Part shown: piece after piece, positions 29,251-37,378 of the stretch | How the letters are laid out: each line of letters begins with the position of its first letter | Numbering within the stretch: position 1 is the first letter of the stretch | The notes under the pieces: model-generated | What the model saw: the letters and a program-made list of their open reading frames with translations, nothing else | Database searches by the model: none | What the model was told of the DNA's origin: nothing | Translations under genes and position numbers: made by a program | From: an uncultured Alistipes sp. | GTDB taxonomy: Bacteria > Bacteroidota > Bacteroidia > Bacteroidales > Rikenellaceae | NCBI GenBank assembly: GCA_949283205.1 | Contig: CASDSD010000035.1 | Location: 1 to 54,899 of the forward strand | DNA: 54,899 nucleotides | Direction of reading: 5' to 3'

Positions 29251-29994
29251 TCAATCGTTTAACTCTATGTCGCCGAGATCTATCGTCTCGGTCTGCTCGT
29301 TGAAGGTTATCGTAATCGAGTTCCCGCCCACGGCCGAGGCATCGAACTTGACCGTATAACAGGTAGCAGGATTTATGCCTGTTTCGTAACTTTTCGAGAA
29401 TATCTGCTCCGTGCCGCCCTGATTGGTGAGGGTGCCCTCGACGGTAAACTTGTAGGCGTCGATAAATGCGGCGCGGCTCTCGCCTTTAGGGAAGTCGATC
29501 CGGTTGCCTGCGGCCGTGGTAATCTTGAACGAATAGGTCGGGAAGTAGTTGTCGAACATCTCCGTGCAGGCGACCTTCACTATTGCGTTGGCGAGGGTTA
29601 CGGGGATCGATACCGTTTCGCTGCCGCCGCCCGTGACGGTGAACTCCACGCTGCCCGAAAAGCACGGCTTGTCGAAGCCCTCCTCGGTAGTGGTGCCGTA
29701 CTCTGCCGTTGCGGTGTATGTTCCCGCCGTGAGGAAATATTCCCCCGTCATTTCGCTCATCTTGCCGCTCCATATGTTCTGTTTGCCGGCGTCGGTGATC
29801 TTGAGCGTAAAATCGTCTGTAGCCGGCAGGGTCGTTATGTCTGATACGTTGCTGCGTGTAACGTCCGTCACCTCCTGCTGCGTGGCTACGGTGAAGGTTA
29901 CGCTGCCTGTCTGTGCTGCGGGAGCCTCGGCCTTGTGGCATGCCGCGGCTGCGGCCAGCGCGAGAAACAGAATCGGTGCTTTTATCAGTTTCAT
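29251..29994 (-). CDS. Short DUF4493-like surface lipoprotein
   Basis: The 247-residue protein consists of a lipoprotein signal peptide (lipobox AAAAC) and one DUF4493-like unit: TGSVTFTVATQQEVTDV, TRSNVSD, FTLKITDAG, LTAGTYTATAEYG, FTVTGGGSETVSIPVT and NAIVKVACTEMFDNYF. It is thus the minimal form of the domain that the next two genes elaborate. The open frame reaches 30120 over the end of the fimbrillin-like gene; the ATG at 29994, 35 bases after that stop, starts a normal signal peptide (MKLIKAPILF). Confidence 0.76.
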   Translation of the reverse strand: MKLIKAPILFLALAAAAACHKAEAPAAQTGSVTFTVATQQEVTDVTRSNVSDITTLPATDDFTLKITDAGKQNIWSGKMSEMTGEYFLTAGTYTATAEYGTTTEEGFDKPCFSGSVEFTVTGGGSETVSIPVTLANAIVKVACTEMFDNYFPTYSFKITTAAGNRIDFPKGESRAAFIDAYKFTVEGTLTNQGGTEQIFSKSYETGINPATCYTVKFDASAVGGNSITITFNEQTETIDLGDIELND

Positions 29995-30029
29995 GACTTC
30001 AAGGTTTTTTATTTTCGGTTTGCGGGTCG

Positions 30030-31877
30030 TTATTTTACTATCTGTACTCGTATGTTGTCGATGTATACCCAGTTGTTGTAATATCCGTCGGGACTGGTTG
30101 CGTTTATATATGCCTCCCATGCGAAACGTGTGCTTGCGTTACATGCGTTGACGATATATTCGGCCGCCAGGTCGATGTTGTTGAATTGGCCCGTCAGCGG
30201 CCCTGTGAGATCCGATGCCAGATTGGCATCAATTGTATATCCCAATAGCGGATCGCTGAACCATGATCCTATGCCGGAACTTGCATTGACAGGCCCTGCC
30301 GTATTGTGGTATCCGAATGCTAGATAATGTTGATAGCTCGAATTCTTTGAACCTTCTCGATTGAATGAGTAGTTGAAACTGATACGTATTTTGACACTCT
30401 TCCCTGCTTTCAGGGCGCTCATCGTCGGTGAGTCGATGCGGCCGTTGTACGTTCCGGGAAAACCTACGGCTTTTTGGGAACGGCAACAGATTCTGACTGC
30501 CTGCCCGGCCGACAAACCGCATCGTGCACCGGTCCAACCTTGTGGCCACTCGTATTCGGAAGCCAGATCGACTGCCGTATCTGTTCCTGTTGATGAGGTC
30601 GAGGTCTGGTTATTATCATTGTAGTTGGTTGATGCCGTGGTTGCGGCAAAGTCCTCGTAGTAGAGATATGGCACGGTGAGCGGCACGGTAGAGTTTTCGC
30701 CGGTCTTGGTGTCTGGCATGGTGATGTCCGAAGAGACGATGGCGTTCTCCGACTCGAACTGCACCGTTACGGGCTGGTTGGCCAGCGCTTCATACAAAGC
30801 GACCGATGCGTATGTGTCAAAATCCAAATCGTAGTATCCTCCGCCGTTGAGGTTCGCGGCATCGAACGAAAGCACGTTGCTCCCCGTTTCGCTCCAATTG
30901 ACACCTTCTGGCGCCGTGAGGGTTATGGTCTGGATATCCTCGCCGAGATTGTTTGAGGTTATGGTGAAACGTATCCTGTTCTGGAACTCCTTCAATTTGG
31001 GACGCAGGGGCACGGGGGTGACATGTCCTGCGGCAAAGGTGCGGCCCGCCAGAAGTATGTCGTCCACCGTGGCGGCGTAATTGTCCGAGTATAGCGATAC
31101 CTGCATCACGTCGTCGGCGCCGTACTCCGCCGAGGGGAATATCGCCGCGCAGGCGTAGTCGAACGCCCCGGCCGTAGATGCGTCGATAGGCTTGCCGAGC
31201 TGCAGGGTTACGGTGTTGCCGCCTTCCGTGAGAGTCATATCCCCGTCGGGGTCGGTAATATCGGTTGTCGCCTTGCCGGCGATCGTTTGCGGCATGGTGA
31301 AGACTATGCGCTCGATCGGCTCGCCGAGGGTGTTGTACCCCTCGGGTATGTAGAAACGCAGCACGTGCAGCATATGCCGCATCGTGAGCGACAGGTTGGA
31401 GCCGTTCTCCAGGGGGCCGAGCTGTGCGGCCTCGGCAGGTGCGGCGATCATGATATCGGTGCCGCCGCCCACGAGCCCGTCCTGTATGGCCGGTATCGTG
31501 AATGTCGCCTGCGTGCCGTTGACGCTTTCCGGCTGCGGGTATGTCGCATAATAGGTATAGCTCCCTTCGGGCATGGCCTGGGGCAGCGTGGCGGTGAAAT
31601 ATGCGCCGCTGTTGCCGACCTCACGGTAATATATGTCGAATATCTGGCCGTTGAGGGTGAATTCCTGTGCTTCGTTGCGTGCCCACAGCGAGATGCGGTC
31701 GCCCTTCATCCATGAGGTGCTGCGGCCGTTGTCGTTTATCTGCGTGCGTGTGGCGGCGTCGTTTACGCTGAACCCCACGGTTACGGGACCTCCGGGGTTG
31801 CCGGGGATCTCTTCCGTCGCGCACGAAACGAGCAAAGTGAGTGCAAGCGATATGATGATGGCGAAAAGTCTGTTCAT
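30030..31877 (-). CDS. Fimbrillin-family (Mfa-like) lipoprotein with extra C-terminal domain
   Basis: The 615-residue protein has a lipobox (LLVSC) and the fimbrillin signature after it: TRTQINDNGRSTSWMKGDR then ISLWA, GSYTYYATYP, and LSLTMRHMLHVLRFYIP. These mark the N-terminal and middle domains of Mfa/FimA-type pilins or of fimbrillin-like anchoring and tip proteins. The C-terminal 230 residues (after YLYYEDFAA) form a second module that resembles a jelly-roll with W and Y residues (GWTGARCG, WVYIDNIRV), so it may be a tip adhesin, not a polymerising stalk subunit. It is first in the eight-gene block. The ATG at 31877 (MNRLFAIIIS) starts the signal peptide. Confidence 0.82.
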   Translation of the reverse strand: MNRLFAIIISLALTLLVSCATEEIPGNPGGPVTVGFSVNDAATRTQINDNGRSTSWMKGDRISLWARNEAQEFTLNGQIFDIYYREVGNSGAYFTATLPQAMPEGSYTYYATYPQPESVNGTQATFTIPAIQDGLVGGGTDIMIAAPAEAAQLGPLENGSNLSLTMRHMLHVLRFYIPEGYNTLGEPIERIVFTMPQTIAGKATTDITDPDGDMTLTEGGNTVTLQLGKPIDASTAGAFDYACAAIFPSAEYGADDVMQVSLYSDNYAATVDDILLAGRTFAAGHVTPVPLRPKLKEFQNRIRFTITSNNLGEDIQTITLTAPEGVNWSETGSNVLSFDAANLNGGGYYDLDFDTYASVALYEALANQPVTVQFESENAIVSSDITMPDTKTGENSTVPLTVPYLYYEDFAATTASTNYNDNNQTSTSSTGTDTAVDLASEYEWPQGWTGARCGLSAGQAVRICCRSQKAVGFPGTYNGRIDSPTMSALKAGKSVKIRISFNYSFNREGSKNSSYQHYLAFGYHNTAGPVNASSGIGSWFSDPLLGYTIDANLASDLTGPLTGQFNNIDLAAEYIVNACNASTRFAWEAYINATSPDGYYNNWVYIDNIRVQIVK

Positions 31878-31940
31878 CTGCAAGTCTTTTATTGCACCGT
31901 CTCGGCGCGCTGCTTGTTTTCCGGTTTGCATTTTGCGCTC

Positions 31941-31948
31941 CAAAATTA
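31941..31948 (-). promoter_or_regulatory. Probable -7 box of the eight-gene surface block
   Basis: TAATTTTG on the minus strand fits TAnnTTTG, 63 bases upstream of the fimbrillin-like ATG. The -33 region lacks a clear TTG. Confidence 0.5.
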
Positions 31949-32061
31949 GTAACGACAGGTGTTATAAGGAAATAAATTCAACGAACAGGCGCTTTTTGAT
32001 CATGAACCGCCGTTTCGGTTCAATATTTTCGCCTCATCCCCGTTGTTTTTCAGGACCGAAA

Positions 32062-32101
32062 GGGGCGGGATCGGATGCCGTGACATCTGTGATCCCGCCC
32101 C
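32062..32101 (-). terminator. Terminator of the S9 peptidase gene
   Basis: GGGGCGGGATC pairs with GATCCCGCCCC over 18 bases; on the minus strand the stem is followed by TTTCGG. It lies 70 bases past the peptidase stop. Confidence 0.75.
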
Positions 32102-32170
32102 GGGCGGTACGTCTCCCGCAGGAAGCCCCTGCGGGTATGGTTTGTATCCCTGCGTATATTCGGCGCGAAC

Positions 32171-34342
32171 CTACTCCTTGAGATACTTGTCGAGCCATCC
32201 GAAGAATTCGCGGTTCCACACCATCGAATTCTGCGGCTTGAATACCTGGTGTCCTTCGTTCTCGAACTCCACAAGACGTGCGTCGAGCCCCTTCAGGCGC
32301 GCGGCGGTGAAGGCCTCGAGCGACTGTGTGTAGGGTATTCTGAAGTCGAGTTCTCCGGTGAAGATAAGGATGGGCGTGTCCCACTTGTCGACAAACTTGT
32401 GCGGCGAGTTGGCGTACGAACGCATTGCCGTGGCGTTCTCCTTCTCCCAATATGGGCCGCCGTAGTCGTGGTTGATGAAGAAGAGCTCCTCGGTCTGGCC
32501 GTACATCGACTCGAAGTCGAAGATGCCGCAGTGCGCGATGAAGGCCTTGAAACGCCCCTCGTGGTGCCCGGCAAGATAGTATACCGAATATCCGCCGTAC
32601 GAGGCGCCCACGCATCCCATGTGGTCGGTGTCGCACCACGGCTCACGCGCCACGTCGTCGATAGCCGAGAGGTAGTCCCGGATGTTCTGTCCCGAGTAGT
32701 CGCCCGAGATCTGCTCGCGCCACTCGCTGCCGAACGAGGGGCAGCCGCGACGGTTCGGAGCCACTACAACATATCCCTGTGCTGCCATTAGCTGAAAATT
32801 CCAGCGGTAGCTCCAGCCGTTTGTTATGGTGCTCTGCGGGCCGCCCTCGCAGTAGAGCAGCGTGGGATATTTCTTCGCGGGGTCGAAGTCGGGCGGCAGG
32901 ATCACCCACGTGAGCATCTGCTTGCCGTCGGTGGTGGTGATCCAGCGCTTCTGCACCTCGCCCATGCGTATGTTGTCGTATATCTCCTTGTTGACGAACG
33001 TTATCTGTTCGCTGCCGCCGCCGTCGAGGTCCATCTTGAATAGCTCGTTGTCGCGGCTGATGGTCATGATGGCGGCTATGCAGGTGCCGTCGGCATAGCT
33101 GAGCGACGATATGTGATGGTCGCCGCCGGTGAGGACATTCACCGTGGCTTCGGCGCCGTTGCCCGATTCGGGTATGTCTACCGAGCATATCTGCTGCGTG
33201 CCCTCGATGGCCGAGATGAAGAGAAGCCGGTTGTCGTCGGCCCATACGACATTCTGTGCGCTGTGGTCGAAGTTCTCGGTGAGGTCCGTCATGCGCTCCG
33301 ATGCCGTGTCGTAGATGTAGAGACGGTCCTTGTCCGATTCATACCCGGGCGTCGCCATCGAGCGGAAGGCTATCTTCGAGCCGTCTGGCGACCATACGGG
33401 ATAGCGGTCGTATCCGACAGACTCCGCCAGGTCGATGCGCGTGGCTGCGGGATCGTTCGACGCGTCGCCCGTCAGGGGCTTGTTTATGTTTACTGTCGAG
33501 CCGTCGGCCGTGTCGTAGACATATATGTCCGAATCGGTCGATACGGCATATGCCGCGCCCGTGAGTTTCTTGCACGTGTATGCGAGTTTCGTTCCGTCGG
33601 GGTTCCACGCTATCTCGGCCGCGTCGAAGTAGGGGGCCAGGGGCGCATCCCACGCGGCCGTCTCGCCCAGGATATCCACGGCGTTGACAAGGCCTTCGGG
33701 GGTGATGTCGGCGATGAATATATGGCTGTACTCGCCCTCGTCCCAATAGTTCCAGTGGCGGCACATCAGGTCGTCGTAGATTCGGGCCTTCGATTTGTCC
33801 ATGTCCTTGTATATGTCCGACGAGCGCCGGTCCGCGGCGTGTACCTTCTTCACATAGAATAGTTTCTGCATGGTGGGCGAGATGCCGTATGCTTCGATGC
33901 CGCCGTGGATGTCCGATATCTGTCGCACGTCGCCGCCGTCGGAATTCATCGACCACACCTGCATCGAGCCGCTGCGGTCGGAGAGGAAATAGATCCGTTT
34001 CGAGTCGCCGGACCACTGCGGTGCCGAGGCGTTGGAGTCGGTGGCGGTGAGCGGCCGTTCGTTTCCCGTGGCCATGTCGTGCAGCCAGATCACCGTGGTG
34101 CCCTTGTTCTGCTGCATGTCGTATCGGGTGACGGTATATACGGCCTCGCTTGCGTCGGGCGAGAGGGCGGCTTCGCCCAGGCGTCCCATTTTCCACATCA
34201 CTTCGGGCGTGAAGCGTGCGGCGCTTATCTCCTCTTCCGAAAGGACGGTTTCGGGGCAACTCGACTCGGGGGTCTGCACCGTCGAACAAGAGGCTGCGGT
34301 GAGGGCTGATGCGATCATAATTATCGGTATTGCTTTTTTCAT
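32171..34342 (-). CDS. S9-family prolyl oligopeptidase-type lipoprotein
   Basis: The 723-residue protein is a serine peptidase of the prolyl oligopeptidase/dipeptidyl peptidase group. A lipobox (TAASC) follows the signal peptide. Residues about 50-480 form a WD40/TolB-like beta-propeller (repeated SPD, WSGDSKRIYFLSDR, PVWSPDGSKIAF). The alpha/beta-hydrolase domain carries Ser581 in GASYGGY, Asp666 in ELDFRI and His698 in GHQVFK, with the spacing expected of the family. It likely degrades peptides in the periplasm. The open frame continues upstream to 34681, but the ATG at 34342 provides the signal peptide. It is divergent from the NUDIX-porX-tsaE unit. Confidence 0.93.
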   Translation of the reverse strand: MKKAIPIIMIASALTAASCSTVQTPESSCPETVLSEEEISAARFTPEVMWKMGRLGEAALSPDASEAVYTVTRYDMQQNKGTTVIWLHDMATGNERPLTATDSNASAPQWSGDSKRIYFLSDRSGSMQVWSMNSDGGDVRQISDIHGGIEAYGISPTMQKLFYVKKVHAADRRSSDIYKDMDKSKARIYDDLMCRHWNYWDEGEYSHIFIADITPEGLVNAVDILGETAAWDAPLAPYFDAAEIAWNPDGTKLAYTCKKLTGAAYAVSTDSDIYVYDTADGSTVNINKPLTGDASNDPAATRIDLAESVGYDRYPVWSPDGSKIAFRSMATPGYESDKDRLYIYDTASERMTDLTENFDHSAQNVVWADDNRLLFISAIEGTQQICSVDIPESGNGAEATVNVLTGGDHHISSLSYADGTCIAAIMTISRDNELFKMDLDGGGSEQITFVNKEIYDNIRMGEVQKRWITTTDGKQMLTWVILPPDFDPAKKYPTLLYCEGGPQSTITNGWSYRWNFQLMAAQGYVVVAPNRRGCPSFGSEWREQISGDYSGQNIRDYLSAIDDVAREPWCDTDHMGCVGASYGGYSVYYLAGHHEGRFKAFIAHCGIFDFESMYGQTEELFFINHDYGGPYWEKENATAMRSYANSPHKFVDKWDTPILIFTGELDFRIPYTQSLEAFTAARLKGLDARLVEFENEGHQVFKPQNSMVWNREFFGWLDKYLKE

Positions 34343-34363
34343 GGCTATAGTGTTTTTTATTTT

Positions 34364-34371
34364 TATCTTTG
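34364..34371 (+). promoter_or_regulatory. Probable -7 box of NUDIX-porX-tsaE
   Basis: TATCTTTG fits TAnnTTTG, 38 bases before the NUDIX ATG at 34410. The -33 region overlaps the S9 peptidase start and has no clear TTG. Confidence 0.55.
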
Positions 34372-34409
34372 CAGTCGGGTCGCGCCAAGCAACAGCGGCA
34401 GCTATCGCA

Positions 34410-35054
34410 ATGGATGCATATACAATATATTTCGCCGATGTCAGCGTCGTAATCACGTCGCAACCTCTTCCGCCGCAATACTCCGTCATGGAGTGTGACG
34501 GGGATATGCGTATTTCGCGCGCTAATATAGTCAAAAAAGCCGAAACGGACAAATATATCGCGGTCCGCACCCCCGATCCCGACCGCACGATGGCCTCTTT
34601 GGCGGCGCAGTTCGTGCAGGTGGAGGCTGCGGGCGGCGTTGTCGAGGATTCGGCGGGACGGAAGCTGATGATTCGCCGCAACGTCCGTTGGGACCTGCCG
34701 AAGGGGCACCGCGAGGCGGGGGAGCCGCTCGAGGCATGCGCCGCGCGTGAGGCCGAGGAGGAGACGGGCGTGCGCGTGGCCGAAGTGGGGGAGCTGCTGT
34801 GCGAGACGGTGCATTGCTACAATCTGTACGGACGGTGGGAGATGAAGCGTACGTGGTGGTACCGCATGCGGGCTGCGGCGGACGTGTCGGAGCTGCGCCC
34901 GCAGGGCGAGGAGGGTATCGTCGCGGCCGAGTGGGTGACGGACGAAGAGGCGCGGCGGCGAATTAAAATGTCGTTTCCCACAATTCGGAAGGTATTCCGT
35001 GCGTTATATGATAGGGATGGCAGCGCCGTTGCGGCCGATAATCCAAAACGCTGA
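34410..35054 (+). CDS. NUDIX hydrolase
   Basis: The 214-residue protein has an N-terminal region of about 80 residues not typical of the bare fold, followed by a NUDIX domain. The Nudix box reads G-HREAG-E-PLEACAA-REAEEETGV and conforms fully to GX5EX7REUXEEXGU, so it should hydrolyse a nucleoside diphosphate linked to another moiety. The preceding strand AAGGVVEDSAGRKLMIRRN and the PKGHREAGE loop are standard. The substrate is unknown. Five bases separate its stop from porX, so they are translated from the same mRNA. The frame is open upstream to 34032; the ATG at 34410 follows the -7 box and is the likely start. Confidence 0.9.
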   Translation: MDAYTIYFADVSVVITSQPLPPQYSVMECDGDMRISRANIVKKAETDKYIAVRTPDPDRTMASLAAQFVQVEAAGGVVEDSAGRKLMIRRNVRWDLPKGHREAGEPLEACAAREAEEETGVRVAEVGELLCETVHCYNLYGRWEMKRTWWYRMRAAADVSELRPQGEEGIVAAEWVTDEEARRRIKMSFPTIRKVFRALYDRDGSAVAADNPKR

Positions 35055-35059
35055 ACGAT

Positions 35060-36616
35060 ATGGTAAAGATACTCTGGGTGGACGACGAGATAGACCTTTT
35101 GCGTCCGCATGTCTTTTTTCTCAAGGGCAAGGGCTACGAGGTGGATACCTGCAACAACGGTTACGACGCCATAGACATGGTGCGTACGACACCCTATGAC
35201 CTTATCATCCTCGACGAGATGATGCCCGGCATGACGGGGCTCGAGACGCTGCCCCTGATCAAGGAGGTGCGGCCGACCACGCCCGTTATCATGGTGACCA
35301 AGAGCGAGGAGGAGAATATCATGGACAAGGCGATCGGTTCGAAGATCGCCGACTATATCATCAAGCCCGTAAACCCCAACCAGGTGCTGCTGTCGATCAA
35401 GAAGTGCGTACATTCGCAGCAGCTCGTGACCGAGCAGACCACGGCCGACTACCGTGCCGAGTTCGGCCGCATAGCCAACATGTGCCAGATGGCCTCGTCC
35501 TTCTCGGCGTGGTGCACGCTCTACCGCAAGATCACGGGGTGGGAGATCGAGCTGTCGGATTCCATGGACCAGAGCATCAAGGAGGTACTCGTATACCAGA
35601 AGAGCGAGGCGAATCAGGAGTTCTGCAAGTTCGTGCGGCGCAACTACTACAACTGGATCAACAAGCGCGTCGACGAGGAGGAGATTCCCGTCATGTCGCA
35701 CACGCTCATGCGCAAGAAGATCCTGCCCGATGCCGAGTCGCACGGCCGTACGACGCTGCTGCTCATAGACAACTTCCGCTACGACCAGTGGCGTTCGATC
35801 AGTTCCCTGTTGAGGGGTTACTACGACGTGGAGGTGGACGACTTCTACTGTGCCATCCTGCCCACGGCGACGCAGTATGCGCGCAATGCCATCTTCGCGG
35901 GTCTGATGCCCCTTGCCATCGACAAGATCATGCCCAACAAGTGGCTCAACGACAACGAGGAGGGCGGCAAGAACCAGTATGAGGAGGAGTTCCTCGCGCG
36001 GCAGCTCACCGCCTGCGGCAAGACGTGGAAGTGGACCTTCGACAAGCTGGTGCGGCCCGAGGCGGGGCGCAAGCTCATCGACAACATAAACCGCATCTAC
36101 GAGGCCGACTTCTCGGTTATAGTATACAACTTCCTCGACATCCTCTCGCATGCGCGTACCGAGACCGACATCATCCGCGAGCTGACGGAGGACGAGGCGT
36201 CGTTCCGTTCCCTGACGCGTTCGTGGTTCGAGCACTCGGACCTGTTCGTGCTGCTGAAGCTGCTCTCGGAGCGGGGGCATACGGTAATCATCACGTCGGA
36301 CCACGGCACCATCCGTGTCGACAACCCCGTAAAGGTTACGGGCGACCGCGAGACCTCGCCCAACCTGCGCTACAAGACGGGGCGCAACCTGCAGTACAAC
36401 TCGCGCGAGGTGTACGAGGTGCTGCGGCCCGAGGACATACAGCTGCCGCGCATAAACCTGTCGTCGAGCTACATCTTCGCCTACAACACGGATTTCCTGG
36501 TCTACAACAACGACGCGAACCGTTTCATACGGTACTACCGCAACACGTTCCAGCACGGCGGCATCTCGATGGAGGAGATGATCGTGCCGTACATAGTGCT
36601 AAAACCCAAATTATAG
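35060..36616 (+). CDS. porX: PorX-type response regulator with PglZ/alkaline-phosphatase-like domain
   Basis: PorX controls the type IX secretion system together with PorY in Porphyromonas and relatives. The 518-residue protein opens with a receiver domain: acidic pair Asp8-Asp9, phospho-acceptor Asp52 in LIILDEMMPG, Thr80 and Lys102. A helical linker follows (about 125-205). The C-terminal alkaline-phosphatase-superfamily (PglZ-like) domain has IDNFRYDQW, Thr271 in PTATQYARN as probable nucleophile, and TSDHGTIRV as a metal site. PorX of this type has been reported to be a phosphodiesterase. It lies between the NUDIX gene and tsaE, an arrangement common in Bacteroidetes. No type IX structural gene or porY is in the window. 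Confidence 0.95.
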   Translation: MVKILWVDDEIDLLRPHVFFLKGKGYEVDTCNNGYDAIDMVRTTPYDLIILDEMMPGMTGLETLPLIKEVRPTTPVIMVTKSEEENIMDKAIGSKIADYIIKPVNPNQVLLSIKKCVHSQQLVTEQTTADYRAEFGRIANMCQMASSFSAWCTLYRKITGWEIELSDSMDQSIKEVLVYQKSEANQEFCKFVRRNYYNWINKRVDEEEIPVMSHTLMRKKILPDAESHGRTTLLLIDNFRYDQWRSISSLLRGYYDVEVDDFYCAILPTATQYARNAIFAGLMPLAIDKIMPNKWLNDNEEGGKNQYEEEFLARQLTACGKTWKWTFDKLVRPEAGRKLIDNINRIYEADFSVIVYNFLDILSHARTETDIIRELTEDEASFRSLTRSWFEHSDLFVLLKLLSERGHTVIITSDHGTIRVDNPVKVTGDRETSPNLRYKTGRNLQYNSREVYEVLRPEDIQLPRINLSSSYIFAYNTDFLVYNNDANRFIRYYRNTFQHGGISMEEMIVPYIVLKPKL

Positions 36617-36626
36617 ATACCTTTTC

Positions 36627-37043
36627 ATGAAAAAGATCGAGATCGACTCTCTGTCCGACCTGCCCGAGGTTGCCGAGGCTCTGCTTGAGGAGCTGCACGG
36701 CCGCAGCGTCGTGCTGTTCAGGGGCCCCATGGGTGCGGGCAAGACGACCCTTATCAGCCGTGTGGCGGCGGCTCTGGGGGCGCAGGATGCCGTCACCAGT
36801 CCCACCTTTGCTCTTGTAAACCAGTACGAGGGCGCGGGCGGACGGCGCATCTACCATTTCGATTTCTACCGCATAAACACCCTCGAGGAGGTTTTGGACC
36901 TCGGGTACGAGGAGTATTTCTATTCGGGCGACCTCTGCCTTGTGGAGTGGCCCGAGAAGATCGAGCCGCTGCTGCCGGAGGATGCCGTGACGGTGACCAT
37001 CACCGTGGGTGAGGACGAGGAGCGTACGTTCGTGATCGAGTAG
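36627..37043 (+). CDS. tsaE: tRNA threonylcarbamoyladenosine biosynthesis ATPase TsaE
   Basis: TsaE is the ATPase partner of TsaB/TsaD in making t6A37 in ANN-decoding tRNAs. The 138-residue protein has the Walker A motif GPMGAGKT (33-40), the SPTFALVNQYEG segment, HFDFYRI and the LVEWPEKIEPLLP segment, all hallmarks of the family. It starts 10 bases after the porX stop and is last in the NUDIX-porX-tsaE run. A long gap follows, so its transcript probably ends there, although no clear hairpin with a T-run was found. Confidence 0.96.
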   Translation: MKKIEIDSLSDLPEVAEALLEELHGRSVVLFRGPMGAGKTTLISRVAAALGAQDAVTSPTFALVNQYEGAGGRRIYHFDFYRINTLEEVLDLGYEEYFYSGDLCLVEWPEKIEPLLPEDAVTVTITVGEDEERTFVIE

Positions 37044-37378
37044 CCCGTGCCGCGACGGGAAGTGTCCGTATACCGTTCGAGCCTTCGGCCCGGAAGGGTA
37101 TGCGGTTGTTTTGTTGCCGTGGCCCGGGGCATGGCGGGTCGTGGCATGCCGGCTGGTGCGGCGGTCGGGAGCGGGCGTGCGGCGGAAGATCGCCTGCGGC
37201 GCCTTCGCCGCTGCCTGGCATGACGTTACGTTCGGACGTGCGGTCCGCCGGACGATTTGCAGATGCAAGTTTTTTATAATACTTTTGAGGCCGATTCCGG
37301 AGTTGCGCCGCGCCATGCGTATTTGCGGCGGCGGCCGTGCGGATCTGAATTGATAATAAATTTACGATTGATATCACG
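37044..37378 (+). other. Intergenic region between tsaE and dsbD
   Basis: 335 bases without a credible gene on either strand. Its end carries the dsbD promoter and a leader of about 85 bases. A GC-rich stretch near 37080-37230 contains several short inverted pairs but no T-run terminator. Confidence 0.6.
37256..37287 (+). promoter_or_regulatory. Promoter of dsbD
   Basis: TTTG (37256-37259), a 20-base spacer and TACTTTTG (37280-37287) match the Bacteroidetes consensus. Confidence 0.82.
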
